Assembly (NCBI GenBank): GCA_013054445.1
Contig: JAAMPI010000173.1
Span: forward strand, 1-56,432
DNA: 56,432 nucleotides
Source: Cudoniella acicularis
Taxonomy: Eukaryota > Ascomycota > Leotiomycetes > Helotiales > Helotiaceae
Direction: 5' to 3'
A model generated the notes under the pieces. It made no database searches, was not told the origin of the DNA, and saw only the letters and a list, made by a program, of their open reading frames with translations. Of this stretch, positions 48,177 to 56,432 are shown piece by piece. A program made the position numbers and the translations under genes. Position 1 is the first letter of the stretch. Each line of letters begins with the position of its first letter.

Positions 48177-48770
48177 ATGACTTGCTCTCCTCCTCGAGCC
48201 AGAACTAGAGAACTTTCTGAGTTGCGTTCTTCGACTATAGCCATACACATCTCTACTCTCTCTACGGCAGTTTTCTTACTCGACCTAGGCCTGGCTCATA
48301 ATAGGACAGGCCCAGGAATGCGTTTCTGGAACACTACCACAGCCCAACTGGCCACTGCCTCCTCAGGCATCTCTACAATAACAAATGGCCCTTTCATTAA
48401 AGAAACGGCGACTATCCAAATCTAGATTAGCAACTTGTCCGGATCTGGCGTCATCAAGCTCAGTAATGTTTCTATGGCATCTGAAGCATCCAAATTGAGC
48501 GACCTGCTCAACCCAACTTCTTTTACCAATCAATCTCATCAAACTAAAGCTCCTTCTTCGCAGACGACCTTCTGTCCGCCTAATACTACTACGACTTTTC
48601 CTTACCGGGGTACTTCGGCTCGGAATTTTAACGCAACTGTGAAGGACCCAACGGCTCAACCATCTGTGGGGCCTATACCGCTCACTTCGCCGATTTTCAC
48701 GGGCTCGGGCTCTCCTACAAGTGCCGGGCTCCTAAAAATCCCCGCCACTCTACTCGCTCTCATTCTCTAA
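48177..48770 (+). pseudogene. Ser/Thr-rich, possibly GPI-anchored protein with a single RIP stop
   Basis: A frame of 198 codons from ATG 48177 to TAA 48770 has only one internal stop, TAG at 48423-48425, in the context TIQI-stop-ISNLSG, fitting Gln. The product is rich in Ser, Thr and Pro with several N-x-S/T sites. It ends in a small-residue region followed by a hydrophobic tail (TSAGLLKIPATLLALIL), the layout of a GPI-attachment signal. An internal hydrophobic stretch (STLSTAVFLLDLGLA) lies near residue 30 instead of a clear signal peptide. The call as a cell-surface protein is tentative. The overlapping minus ORF (48363-48659) is treated as a shadow. Confidence 0.45.
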
Positions 48771-49695
48771 ATTGCTATTATGTCATTTCTTTAGGGCTGC
48801 TACCAAAGTTTACTGTTTTTCATTTTTGTGCTTGAATGAGCCATTGTTGACTGGCTACGCCGGGTGAAGGTTGGATAGGTTATAAAATTGATACAGGTCG
48901 CTATGTTTCCCCTCTTTGATAAAGCCAAGTGTTAGATTTATATACAAAAGATAATATTCTGTCTCAAACAATGACCTCTTACATCACTGACTTTAATACA
49001 TGGTAGTGAAGTTGGGTTTGTATTGTGTCAGTCATATAGTCTTTAGTCTCGTATAATAGTTTATAACAAATACGTCAACGAAATCTAACTTATTTTAGTT
49101 AAAGACCTTTCTCGCCTATATTGCCAGAGAAATCACCCTCCGCTTCCGAATCCCTACCTAATTCAATTTGTGTTAGGAGTTCCTCTGGTCTAGACAAATA
49201 TATAGCGGTTGCTGTTTCAATAGCAGTAGTACTAAAGCATTTAGACCGACATGTTATAAATGATAGAGAACTATTTCCCCCTTTCCCAGCCTCCTTCCTA
49301 CGCCAACCCCTCGTTCCCCTTGTCAACATCAGAGTAAATCTAGTGGTCTTTTTACGGCAAAGTTCCCCCTTGCCCTTTTTCGATATGAAGGTGAATCCGA
49401 AAATCATGTTGATCAAATTTATCTTAGAGATCTTAAGAGATTAAGACGAGGGATTAGATTCGGATCTGGAAATCTTGACGAAAGAAATTAAAATTGTCTT
49501 TATATACCCGTAGGGACGCCCCGGGCTAGACAGGGGGTTAATAATTGATAGGAAACTATATTTAGACGGGGCCTAAATAGGCTCTAGGGATCCCGTTCAG
49601 GATAAGAATGGCAGCGAATTTGGGCGCTTGAGATCTTTGCTTATATGATATATAGACGCCCTCCGATTACACTTGCTTTGCTAAAAACACACATC
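48771..49695. other. Region with two overlapping opposed ORFs of about 105 codons, unresolved
   Basis: 49121-49444 (plus) and 49416-49099 (minus) overlap almost completely. The minus frame ends in LSRPEELLTQIELGRDSEAEG and is richer in charged residues; the plus frame is hydrophobic. I cannot decide which, if either, is coding. Confidence 0.3.
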
Positions 49696-50064
49696 ATGGA
49701 TGCCACCTCTAGCCAAGAAGCCGCCCTAACTCCCAACTCCCAATTTGCTTCGCAAGACCTAGTAGACTTTTCTATTAACGATCTGCTTAAGAGAGTCGAG
49801 GAATTTCAAAAGCGACAGTAGCTGGAGACGCTAGAGAGAATTACTATAGAGAATTCGTGGCTGGAATTCTATATCGCAAGACATCAGCAAGATTCTGCTC
49901 GTATAAAGAATCTGCTGTAAGAGATATATAGTGCTGTGATACTGATGCAGGAGGCACTCGAGAAATGTCGCCTTGAAGAAATAAAGGCGAATGAAGCCTG
50001 GCTTGCACTCTAGGGAATACGTGAGCATCCTAATACGACTCCTGGAAGTCATCCAGCGGGCTAG
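49696..50064 (+). pseudogene. Small coiled-coil protein, RIP-broken
   Basis: ATG at 49696, 123 codons to TAG 50062-50064. Internal TAG/TAA after EFQKRQ, RIKNLL and AWLAL fit Gln. The sequence is helical with heptads (VDFSINDLLKRVEEFQKRQ, LETLERITIENSWLEFYI, VILMQEALEKCRLEEIKANE). No known domain. Similar in style to the small relics at 20.1 kb and 50.2 kb, so they may form a related set. Confidence 0.5.
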
Positions 50065-50157
50065 ATTTGATTTAAACTAGGTATATACTCTGATTAAGGA
50101 ATTAAATTTTTTTTTAATTCCTTGCCCTAGCTATAGCCTGATATAAATGATACGAGC

Positions 50158-50720
50158 TTAAGTTAACTTACTGAATTTAATGATTATCTCTTGCAAACAT
50201 AGCCGCCTAGATCCGAAGCACTTGAATACAGCCTATTTTAATGTTACCAACTCAACGGCCTTCTTTAAATCCGCCACCAGACTGTCTATAGCATCTTTAG
50301 ACTCCTTCGTCCATGCCACCAGTTTTTTTATATATGCCTCTATATCCGTAAAAAAAACTATCTTTAGGGTTAATATCATCCTAAATATAGGGGGTAGGCA
50401 TTACCTTATCTTCTCTTGTAACCTAGCAGTATCCTGTCAGCGATAGTTCACAGGTCTTTGTACAAGGAGGGCACTCACTCTTGCCGAAGGTCCTGAATAA
50501 CCACTTCAAGCCCGCCAATTCTATCCTCGAGTAAAGTGAATCTATCTTCAAAACTTGGACCGGCTTGTGTCAAGCCTTAATCGTCAGTTGTGTGCTCAGC
50601 TATAGCGCTTTGTAACTGAGCACCTGTCTGGACCTGCAGCGGCTCTCCTGGATCCGTTGTAGCATGGTTAAGTTCACTGCCTTGTACTGGCCATGTATAG
50701 CCTTCTAAAGCGTTTTCCAT
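50158..50720 (-). pseudogene. Small coiled-coil protein, RIP-broken
   Basis: Exon 1 50720-50479 starts ATG. Intron 50478-50381 (GTGAGT..TTTAG, 98 nt). Exon 2 50380-50158 ends TAA. Together 465 nt, 155 codons. Internal stops (TAA after EHTTDD, TAG after VELVTLK) fit Gln. Helical heptads: FTLLEDRIGGLEVVIQDLRQE and SKDAIDSLVADLKKAVELV. The plus ORFs 50180-50446 and 50693-50899 are shadows or unsupported. Function unknown. Confidence 0.5.
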
Positions 50721-52262
50721 TAAAACCGAATCATAACTGGGATAAGGGAACATTTGAGAAATTTGGTGATTGGGAACATATGAGAAAACATTCTGAGCTT
50801 CCCGGTCTAGGAAGTTTCTTAGAAGGAGAGGATTTAGTTCCGACTTCTAAACTGCGGTTTGGTTTGGGTACTGTTAAGCGTTTCGATAGTCCATCTTAAG
50901 GATTCTGGAGTGTGACGGATGACTTGTGATTTAATAGTTCTGGTCCTTTTAAGTATAAGTCGTCCTTTGCTATAAATAGAAGTGACGGAGTATGGTGGCT
51001 TAGATCAATCTCACTGTGTTTAGCAGAATGTTAGATAGTGGAAGCTAATTGGATGTTTTAACATGAACTAGCTTGTAACTATTTGCGGAAAATAGGCACT
51101 GATTTCTCATATTGACTAGCTCGAACCCGGCATAGAAGTCTCGTTCCCCCCCCCCCCCCCCCCCGGTCATTGCGGGTGATCCGCTTGTGCTGACCCTTCC
51201 GTCAGGTTCAAACATATAAGCCGTTCAATATTCCGTCTCATGCTAATTTCCTGCTCGAAATCCTATATCTTTCCCCGGTTTTCGCTCCCGAGCCAGCTCG
51301 CTGATTCTTCTATGGCTTGGCATAACGTATCCTGGCTCCTAGATATCTTATTATCAGCCTCTGCCGCCAGCGGTTAAAGACGATGCTATAAGTTTTGGTG
51401 TGTAACAAGCTTTCGTAGTGATTGTTCGTTTTGGCACAGCTTTTTCGTGATCAGATACTGAAGATAAAGCACCTGTGCGTTAGACATTGTTGAACTTGGA
51501 GACGGTATCAAAGGTGATAGTGTAGTAACTTATACCTTAGTATCAGCAAGTAGTATGTATATCCTACTTTCGAAGAACTATCGTGAAGGCTGGGAGCCCG
51601 ATTCTCTCCTAGGGAGCCAAAAACGGTCACTTCTGATGCCAGGGGTTGGCAGACTTGTTGCCCTAAGGTGTTTGGAAGCGGTATCTAAAAACAGTCTCAG
51701 AAAGAAGCTAGGATATTTCTGGAATGTTTCATTTATTCTATATTTGGGACGCTGATTTATAGTATTTTAAGGTCCTATTTAGGATACCTGGTAGCGGATG
51801 GCTACGATCAGCGCTAGGCTGTGGAGTCGTCCATGTTCGCCCTACGCCTAACCGAAGACACTGATCTAAGAAAATAGCCTCCACATGTTAAAATGTCTGA
51901 ACGCGGCTTAAGGATACTTTAAGAACATTTCCGACTCGCTAATTTGCTAGACAATTTTCTATTTAATCGCATATCCCCTCCAAGGACGGAAGCCAAACAC
52001 CTACGAAGCAACAATACAGGCAGAGAACACAAAAACCATTTAATCTCTATAAGAATAATCACTAAATCACAACATAGCATCTCGGCATGTTTAATACACG
52101 AGACTAGGGGCAGAGAAGGCTCATGAAAATACTGTCCAGGTAAGCATAGCATGCATGATCCTCCGAAAGCACTCCTAACACTCTCAGGCCAACCGCCCCG
52201 AACGTATTAATACCAGCGGTCGAATATTATCATCCAATTCTCGTGATAGCGCCAGGGTGTAA
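50721..52262. other. Intergenic, lightly mutated; contains poly-C tract
   Basis: Composition is close to normal, with CA/TG present. Short ORFs (51555-51755 plus, 51919-52152 minus) have no features. The 19-base C tract lies at 51146-51164. Confidence 0.4.
51146..51164. repeat. Poly-C tract (19 C)
   Basis: Uninterrupted run of 19 cytosines; its length is probably imprecise in the assembly. Confidence 0.95.
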
Positions 52263-53084
52263 CCTCAGCTACTTAGCAACCAAGAGCTTGACGCCATAAA
52301 TAAGAAACTCCTGACAGCAGGCGAATCTATCGAAGTGTCCCGCCAAAAATTGTTCGAGATACGGTTTGTCGCCTCTTCTGCTCTATAGGATCTTAAACAG
52401 GAACGACAAATTCGACTGAGGTGCTCTGACGCTTATAAAGAACTATACGTCCAGTATAGAAGGAATGTTACAGAGATGTACGAAATGACGACCAAATGCG
52501 TCTCGCTATATAAGGAGCTTAAGGAATCCTAGAAGACGCTTTCTGATTACGAGTCGTCCTTCGAAGAATTCAAGCGTCGCGCTGCTAAGAATAAAGATAG
52601 AATCGGGGACCTTAAGAGGAGAAGAGTAGAGACTGTAAAACAGATCGAGGTAGTAATTGATAGGGATGATTCGGCCAGGAAGAGGATCGATGAGCTGGAG
52701 AAAGAAAGGGGCGATTTGATATAGGGACATCGGGTAGTAATTAGTGTGAGGGTGGCTCGTGAGTGTCTTGCTGAGCAAAGGATTGGCGAGCTATAGGAGG
52801 GAGTAGACGTATTGATACAGGAACATCAGGCAGTAATGAACATTACGATCGACCGTATGAATTCTGCCGAGCAGAAGGTCGGGGAATTCAGGAAGATTAT
52901 TAGCATATCTGAGCATCAGGAGGTGGCTTCGACCTGCCTGACTCCTTCTCCTAAACAGTCTCTAGGAGCTGTGAAACGACCGAGGTCGGAGACCAGACAG
53001 TAAGGCGGGCGCCCTTCCAAGCATAGGAAGTATAAGGACGCAACAACGATAGGGGAGGAAGACACGATAGTGGTACGAAATTGA
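52263..53084 (+). pseudogene. Long coiled-coil protein with basic C-terminus, RIP-broken
   Basis: The frame is open from 52263 (probably just after a 3' splice site, CCTCAG) to TGA at 53082-53084, about 273 codons, with TAG/TAA interruptions at six places that fit Gln. Almost the whole length is coiled coil (FEEFKRRAAKNKDRIGDLKR, ARKRIDELEKERGDLI, AEQKVGEFRKII). The end is basic: KQSLGAVKRPRSETRQ, then GGRPSKHRKYKD, resembling a nuclear localisation signal. The 5' exon was not identified. Function unknown. Confidence 0.55.
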
Positions 53085-53749
53085 ATTGACAGAATGATAG
53101 TCTAGGATGGCTCGGTAGTGTTTATACATTTTGCGCTCAATAGAAAATTCATTTGTACATTACACCAAAACAATTTATATAATTAAACATGAATCACTCC
53201 AGGTGACGTAATATTTCGGAACGGTAAACTGACTGCTGAAGTCTCATAGCTCTATAAAGCAGTCAAGCACCTATACCGATGACTACTTAGCACGGTTAGT
53301 TGGTAGGACTTTAACAGGCCGCTGTTCTAAGTTAATATAGAGATGTTCGGATATCAGATCGGCTCGGTGAGCGTTGGGTCGTTAAATTAAGCTCACATTT
53401 TGCTGACGCCAGACGAGGAACTAGTAGGGGCTATTTCCCACCCTACCAATCCCTGCCTCTATACCCTGGTTATGCACCCCGGTTCTACACCCCGGTTCTA
53501 CACCTGGTTCTACACCTGGTTCTGCATCTAGTTCTGCATCTAGTTTTGTACCTAAGTTCTATACTAATAGTTTTTCCAAACAGACTGCCCGAGAGCTTGT
53601 TGAGCAAGACTTCCGTAGATGAGGTATCCACCTTAGATACTATAGTACTCTTTTGCCGCGAATGGCTACCTGAAAGTGCGATCGTCGGCTTTGTCGCACG
53701 TTAAACTAGTCTAATGTCTTGTATTTGACATGAACAGTACCCTTGAAGC
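53085..53749. other. Intergenic with 12-13-bp minisatellite
   Basis: No gene seen between the coiled-coil relic and the bZIP module. Confidence 0.5.
53457..53575. repeat. 12-13-bp minisatellite (CCGGTTCTACACC type), locus 4
   Basis: About nine units grading from CTATACCCTGGTT to GGTTCTACACC and TAGTTCTGCATC. The less mutated units suggest the ancestral form of the family seen in TA-rich form at the other three loci. Confidence 0.8.
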
Positions 53750-53841
53750 TCGACAGATAGGCTTCAAATCCGTCCCCACTAAAGATTTCATCATTTATAT
53801 TATATCCCGCACATGACAGGCTTAATCACAAAATATCCCAA

Positions 53842-54584
53842 ATGTCTACGCAAAGCTACTCAGACTCGACGGCTACGACGTCGAGACGTAACACCGGCCA
53901 CAGTACTATCAGTGCTTTCAGCAGCTCTACAAATCCAGATAAAGACTGGACCAAGATCTCGAATATGGCCGAGCGTAGGAAGATTCAGAACAGAATTGCC
54001 TAAAGGAACTACCGTGAGTAATTCCGCAAACTCCGTAGAAACCTGTAGTTGATCTAAGGGTAGGTAAGAAGCTCAAGAGACGCCTCGAAGACCTCGAGAG
54101 AAGAACGGAGTCGTCTTCAGCCTCACCACCTCAGATGCCTATAGAGCTACAGCATCAACAAGATCAGAAGAAGAGTGTTTAGTATAAGAAAAGCCCAGAG
54201 AGCATCTACTATCAATCACCTCCAAGAATCTTGTAAAACCGGCATAAACCACCGATGGAAGCCCTGCTCTTTGGACCCTCATTAGAGCAAGAAGGATCTC
54301 GAACGCCTTCTCTTTTCGCATACCACACATATCCTCTATACCCGCAACAACCGTTTCCTGCGGGGTATCAATACGGAGATTGTCTTGCCCTAGTTCTATC
54401 AATGATACACTTCTACGAGACCAGCAAGCGGGAGGAGGATATAGTAAGCCTATTCAATATGAGCTACCTAGGTTTTTCAGCAACCGACCTCCACGTATCC
54501 TACGGATATAAAGATTCAAACCCTCATGTAAATACAATCCTGAGTCAATGCCAACGGCTCTCTCACATTCCTGCGCACCTTTAA
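53842..54584 (+). pseudogene. bZIP transcription factor, few RIP stops
   Basis: Exon 1 is 53842-54013, intron 54014-54063 (GTGAGT..TAG, 50 nt), exon 2 54064-54584 with TAA; 231 codons in total. The bZIP basic region is read across the intron: KDWTKISNMAERRKIQNRIA, stop (TAA 54001, Gln expected), RNYR then KKLKRRLEDLERR. The RIQNR(I)AQRNYRxKL pattern is that of the fungal Yap/AP-1-like bZIP group. There is no extended leucine zipper after it. Two more stops (TAG 54180, TAA 54234) also fit Gln. The C-terminal part is Pro/Tyr/Ser-rich, as in fungal bZIP proteins of this type. It would bind DNA as a dimer in the nucleus. Copy 1 at 11660-12411 is far more damaged. Confidence 0.85.
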
Positions 54585-55150
54585 CCTAATCAGAGTCAGG
54601 CTACTAATACGCGCAAAAACGAGGTGCTATGATGAGACGTTAATTTCTTGTTTGGAGGTTCCTACGAAACAGAGTTCGAAGCTCTTAACACCTATTCTAG
54701 AGTCATTTTACGAAATTTGGTCTGAAGGAAAGGAACAAAAACTTGGCTGTCTGGTGTGTTTTTGTTTTCTTCTTAGAGGAGGGGGGTTTTATTAGATTAT
54801 TCTTTCGTCTATGGGAAATCAGTTGATTTCTGCTGTAAACACCTCGCAGGCCTCACTTTCAAGGAATGAAAATTGGTCAATACCATAGCCAGTTTGTTTT
54901 CGTAAACTTAGCAGCATGCCATCTGTGGCAGTTCACCCGCCTAGTTGGCCCAAGTGGTGCCTAATGTCTTAAATGTGTCCCTTCTATATTTATTCTATTT
55001 GAATGAAAGCAGATGTTAGGAAAGATCGTCTGCTATCTCCGCACGTACTTAAATCAGAATAGCCTGGAATAATATGCGTTGACGTAATAGAATGTGTGGG
55101 AACAAGCACGAAACACTATGATTCCATGCATACTTCACTCTGTGTGAGGT
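54585..55150. other. Spacer between convergent genes of the module
   Basis: Conserved between both module copies, including a polypurine/polypyrimidine stretch near 54750-54790. No gene seen. Confidence 0.5.
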
Positions 55151-56050
55151 CTACTTCCTTTCGCTCCCGTAATTTTTTATAGATTCCGATAGACGGGCCT
55201 AAAGACCATCATAGTCAACCCGGACCGTGTCCTCCAGTGTGTAGGACAATGTCAAATCTCTCAGACGATCCGCTTTACCTTCTCGGTCAGCTATAGCTGC
55301 CTTGCCTAGGGCCTCGATCTGTTTTGTTATCAAGATTAGCTCTTGTATTTAGCCTCCGAAGAAGAATTAAACTGACCTCGCTGTCAGCTCTTTATAACAT
55401 CGACTTCCGCGTATTACTATTTCGAGTTTTCATTTTCTTAAAAGACTTCGTTATATCCTCCTAGTCTTTTCCTTCGCGTTTCCATTATACCAGAAGCATC
55501 TTCTCATCCCAACTCTCTTTCCAGGTTTGAAACCCTTGGGTCGTTGGTTCGTCGAAGTCAGGGAAGATCGGGGTTTGAATATCAAAGGTGTCATCCGTAA
55601 CATTGCTAGCCAAGTTGAGTGTCAATGGCTCGTCGCCATTAGGGAAATTTTGGTTGTCCGCCTCGGTGTTAAGTGTCAATGGTTCGGAGTTGTATGTTAT
55701 ATATTCGGGGAAAACTCCGTTGCCCGCCTCGGCGTTGAGTGTCATTGGGTCGTCGAAATAAGAATCACAAGGGCAAACTTGGCTTAGAATAATATCAAAG
55801 TTGGTGCTCGCTATAATGCCATCCGCCACGGTATTAAGAGTCATTGGTCCGTCGAAATAGGAATCGCAAAGTATAGAATCTGGGTAAACTGGGTTACGAA
55901 CAATATCATAGATCTCGTCCGTCATAGTATTGGTTACCAAGTTGAATGTCGTTGTTTCGTTGAGAGAGGAATCGAAAGCTATATAATCTAGGTAAGCTTG
56001 ATTTTGAAAGTTATCTTCCGCTATAGTGTCGGTTGCTAGGCTGAGCTCTT
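55151..56050 (-). pseudogene. Repeat-containing hypothetical protein (SYFDxPMTLN units), RIP copy 2
   Basis: Exon 1 extends from about 56050 to 55377, with 151 codons fully open at 55940-55485. Intron 55376-55319 (58 nt, GTCAGT..CTAAT..CAG). Exon 2 55318-55151 ends TAG. Before the open part the frame continues upstream (ATDTIAEDNFQNQAYLDYI). After it, three Gln-type stops precede an Arg/Lys-rich helix and exon 2 (IEALGKAAIADREGKADRLR, a short coiled coil). The core has imperfect units (C)DSYFD(G/D)PMTLN(T/A), and later EPLTLN. No domain recognised. Convergent with the bZIP gene. The true start codon is not clear. Confidence 0.6.
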
Positions 56051-56210
56051 ATTAAGCGCAAAATTTAATAGTTTATATAAGGCTCACTTCGGAGACGACT
56101 CTCCTACGAATGTTGCCGGTGTATCTACAACTTTCGGACCTATATAACAATTTCTTCTCCGCTATAAGGAGGTCGGCACAATAATCTGCCTTCGCCGCAG
56201 ACGGCAAAGC

Positions 56211-56432
56211 GGCGTGGGAAGATGCCTATTAGAGAAACAAGTGGGTTTAAATTTAAATTTGGAGGTGGGGGAGAGGGAGAGGGAGGACCGATAAAGAGGT
56301 TTCTGCCGTATTTGAATGTCGGATTGTGTGTGCTTGTTGTTGGGTTGGGGGGGTGTGGTTAGGGGGAAGGAGAAGAGTGCTGGAGGGGGAGAGGGGATGA
56401 GGATGGGGATAGGGAGGGATGTAGGGATGGAT
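56211..56432. other. G-rich right edge, no gene
   Basis: Beyond the module the plus strand turns strongly G-rich (GGGAGAGGGAGAGGGAGG, GGGATAGGGAGGGATGTAGG). There is no exact TTAGGG array. It could be subtelomeric or simply low complexity. Confidence 0.4.

Larger units (their letters stand above)
53750..56210. repeat. Inverted module, copy 2 (lightly RIP-mutated)
   Basis: Reverse-complement partner of 10030-12490. This copy keeps most CA and TG dinucleotides and is the better guide to the ancestral sequence. It contains a bZIP gene (plus) and a repeat-containing hypothetical gene (minus) in convergent order. Confidence 0.85.

Noticed and set aside
54139..54402. Minus ORF of 87 codons inside the bZIP gene
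   Set aside because: Antisense to the Pro/Tyr-rich bZIP C-terminus, whose frame and exon sum (231 codons) are consistent.
56260..56432. Telomere or telomere-associated repeat
   Set aside because: G-rich but no TTAGGG tandem array; composition alone is not enough.

Overview
The window looks like nuclear DNA of a filamentous ascomycete (Pezizomycotina). Introns are short (about 45-100 nt) with GT..AG ends and CTAAC/CTAAT-like branch sites, and the recognisable families are fungal (bZIP factor, DHA2 drug-efflux MFS, DUF3723, SUV4-20/SET9-type methyltransferase, fungal pseudokinase-like gene). The dominant feature is repeat-induced point mutation (RIP): over long stretches CA and TG are scarce and TA is greatly over-represented while CG is kept. 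Almost every gene is a relic whose reading frame is still traceable because the damage is substitution, not indel. In-frame stops are almost all TAA/TAG where a Gln or Trp codon is expected. No rRNA, tRNA or CRISPR was seen.

Layout. 1-32.5 kb is heavily RIP-mutated. Relics read there: the N-terminal half of a patatin-like phospholipase (minus, 0.24-1.7 kb), a possible 4HBT thioesterase (6.6-7.4 kb), one copy of a 2.45 kb module carrying a bZIP gene and a repeat-containing hypothetical gene (10.0-12.5 kb), several unassigned frames, a DUF3723 gene (minus, 20.7-24.1 kb) divergent from a protein-kinase-like gene (plus, 24.3-25.5 kb), an array of 15-bp units built on GTTATATAAC (25.8-26.1 kb), a conserved fungal protein (minus, 26.4-27.4 kb), a DHA2 MFS transporter (28.4-30.1 kb) and a retropepsin-like gene (31.3-32.7 kb). 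RIP drops sharply near 32.5 kb.

32.7-37.2 kb holds the most unusual content. One frame of about 2.9 kb carries a JmjC-like domain followed by a SET domain, and it faces a second, SUV4-20/SET9-type SET methyltransferase on the minus strand. Both domains of the fusion have lost a hallmark residue through a RIP-type change. 37.3-38.5 kb is a nearly un-mutated island without a convincing gene. 38.5-53.1 kb contains lightly to moderately mutated relics: a conserved fungal hypothetical, a zinc-finger gene (416 codons after splicing), a 554-codon coiled-coil gene with a GC-AG intron, a 563-codon gene with an Ala/Asp/Lys repeat, a possible GPI-anchored Ser/Thr-rich protein and three more coiled-coil genes. 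53.75-56.21 kb is the second, inverted and much less mutated copy of the bZIP module.

Interpretation. The whole gene-dense block appears to have existed in more than one copy, was attacked by RIP, and kept a mosaic of damage. Patatin-like phospholipase and DUF3723 genes are recurrent cargo of Starship giant transposons, so an old degraded Starship or accessory-chromosome segment is a reasonable hypothesis; I did not find the DUF3435 tyrosine recombinase that would establish it. The G-rich right end could be subtelomeric, but no telomere repeat is present.
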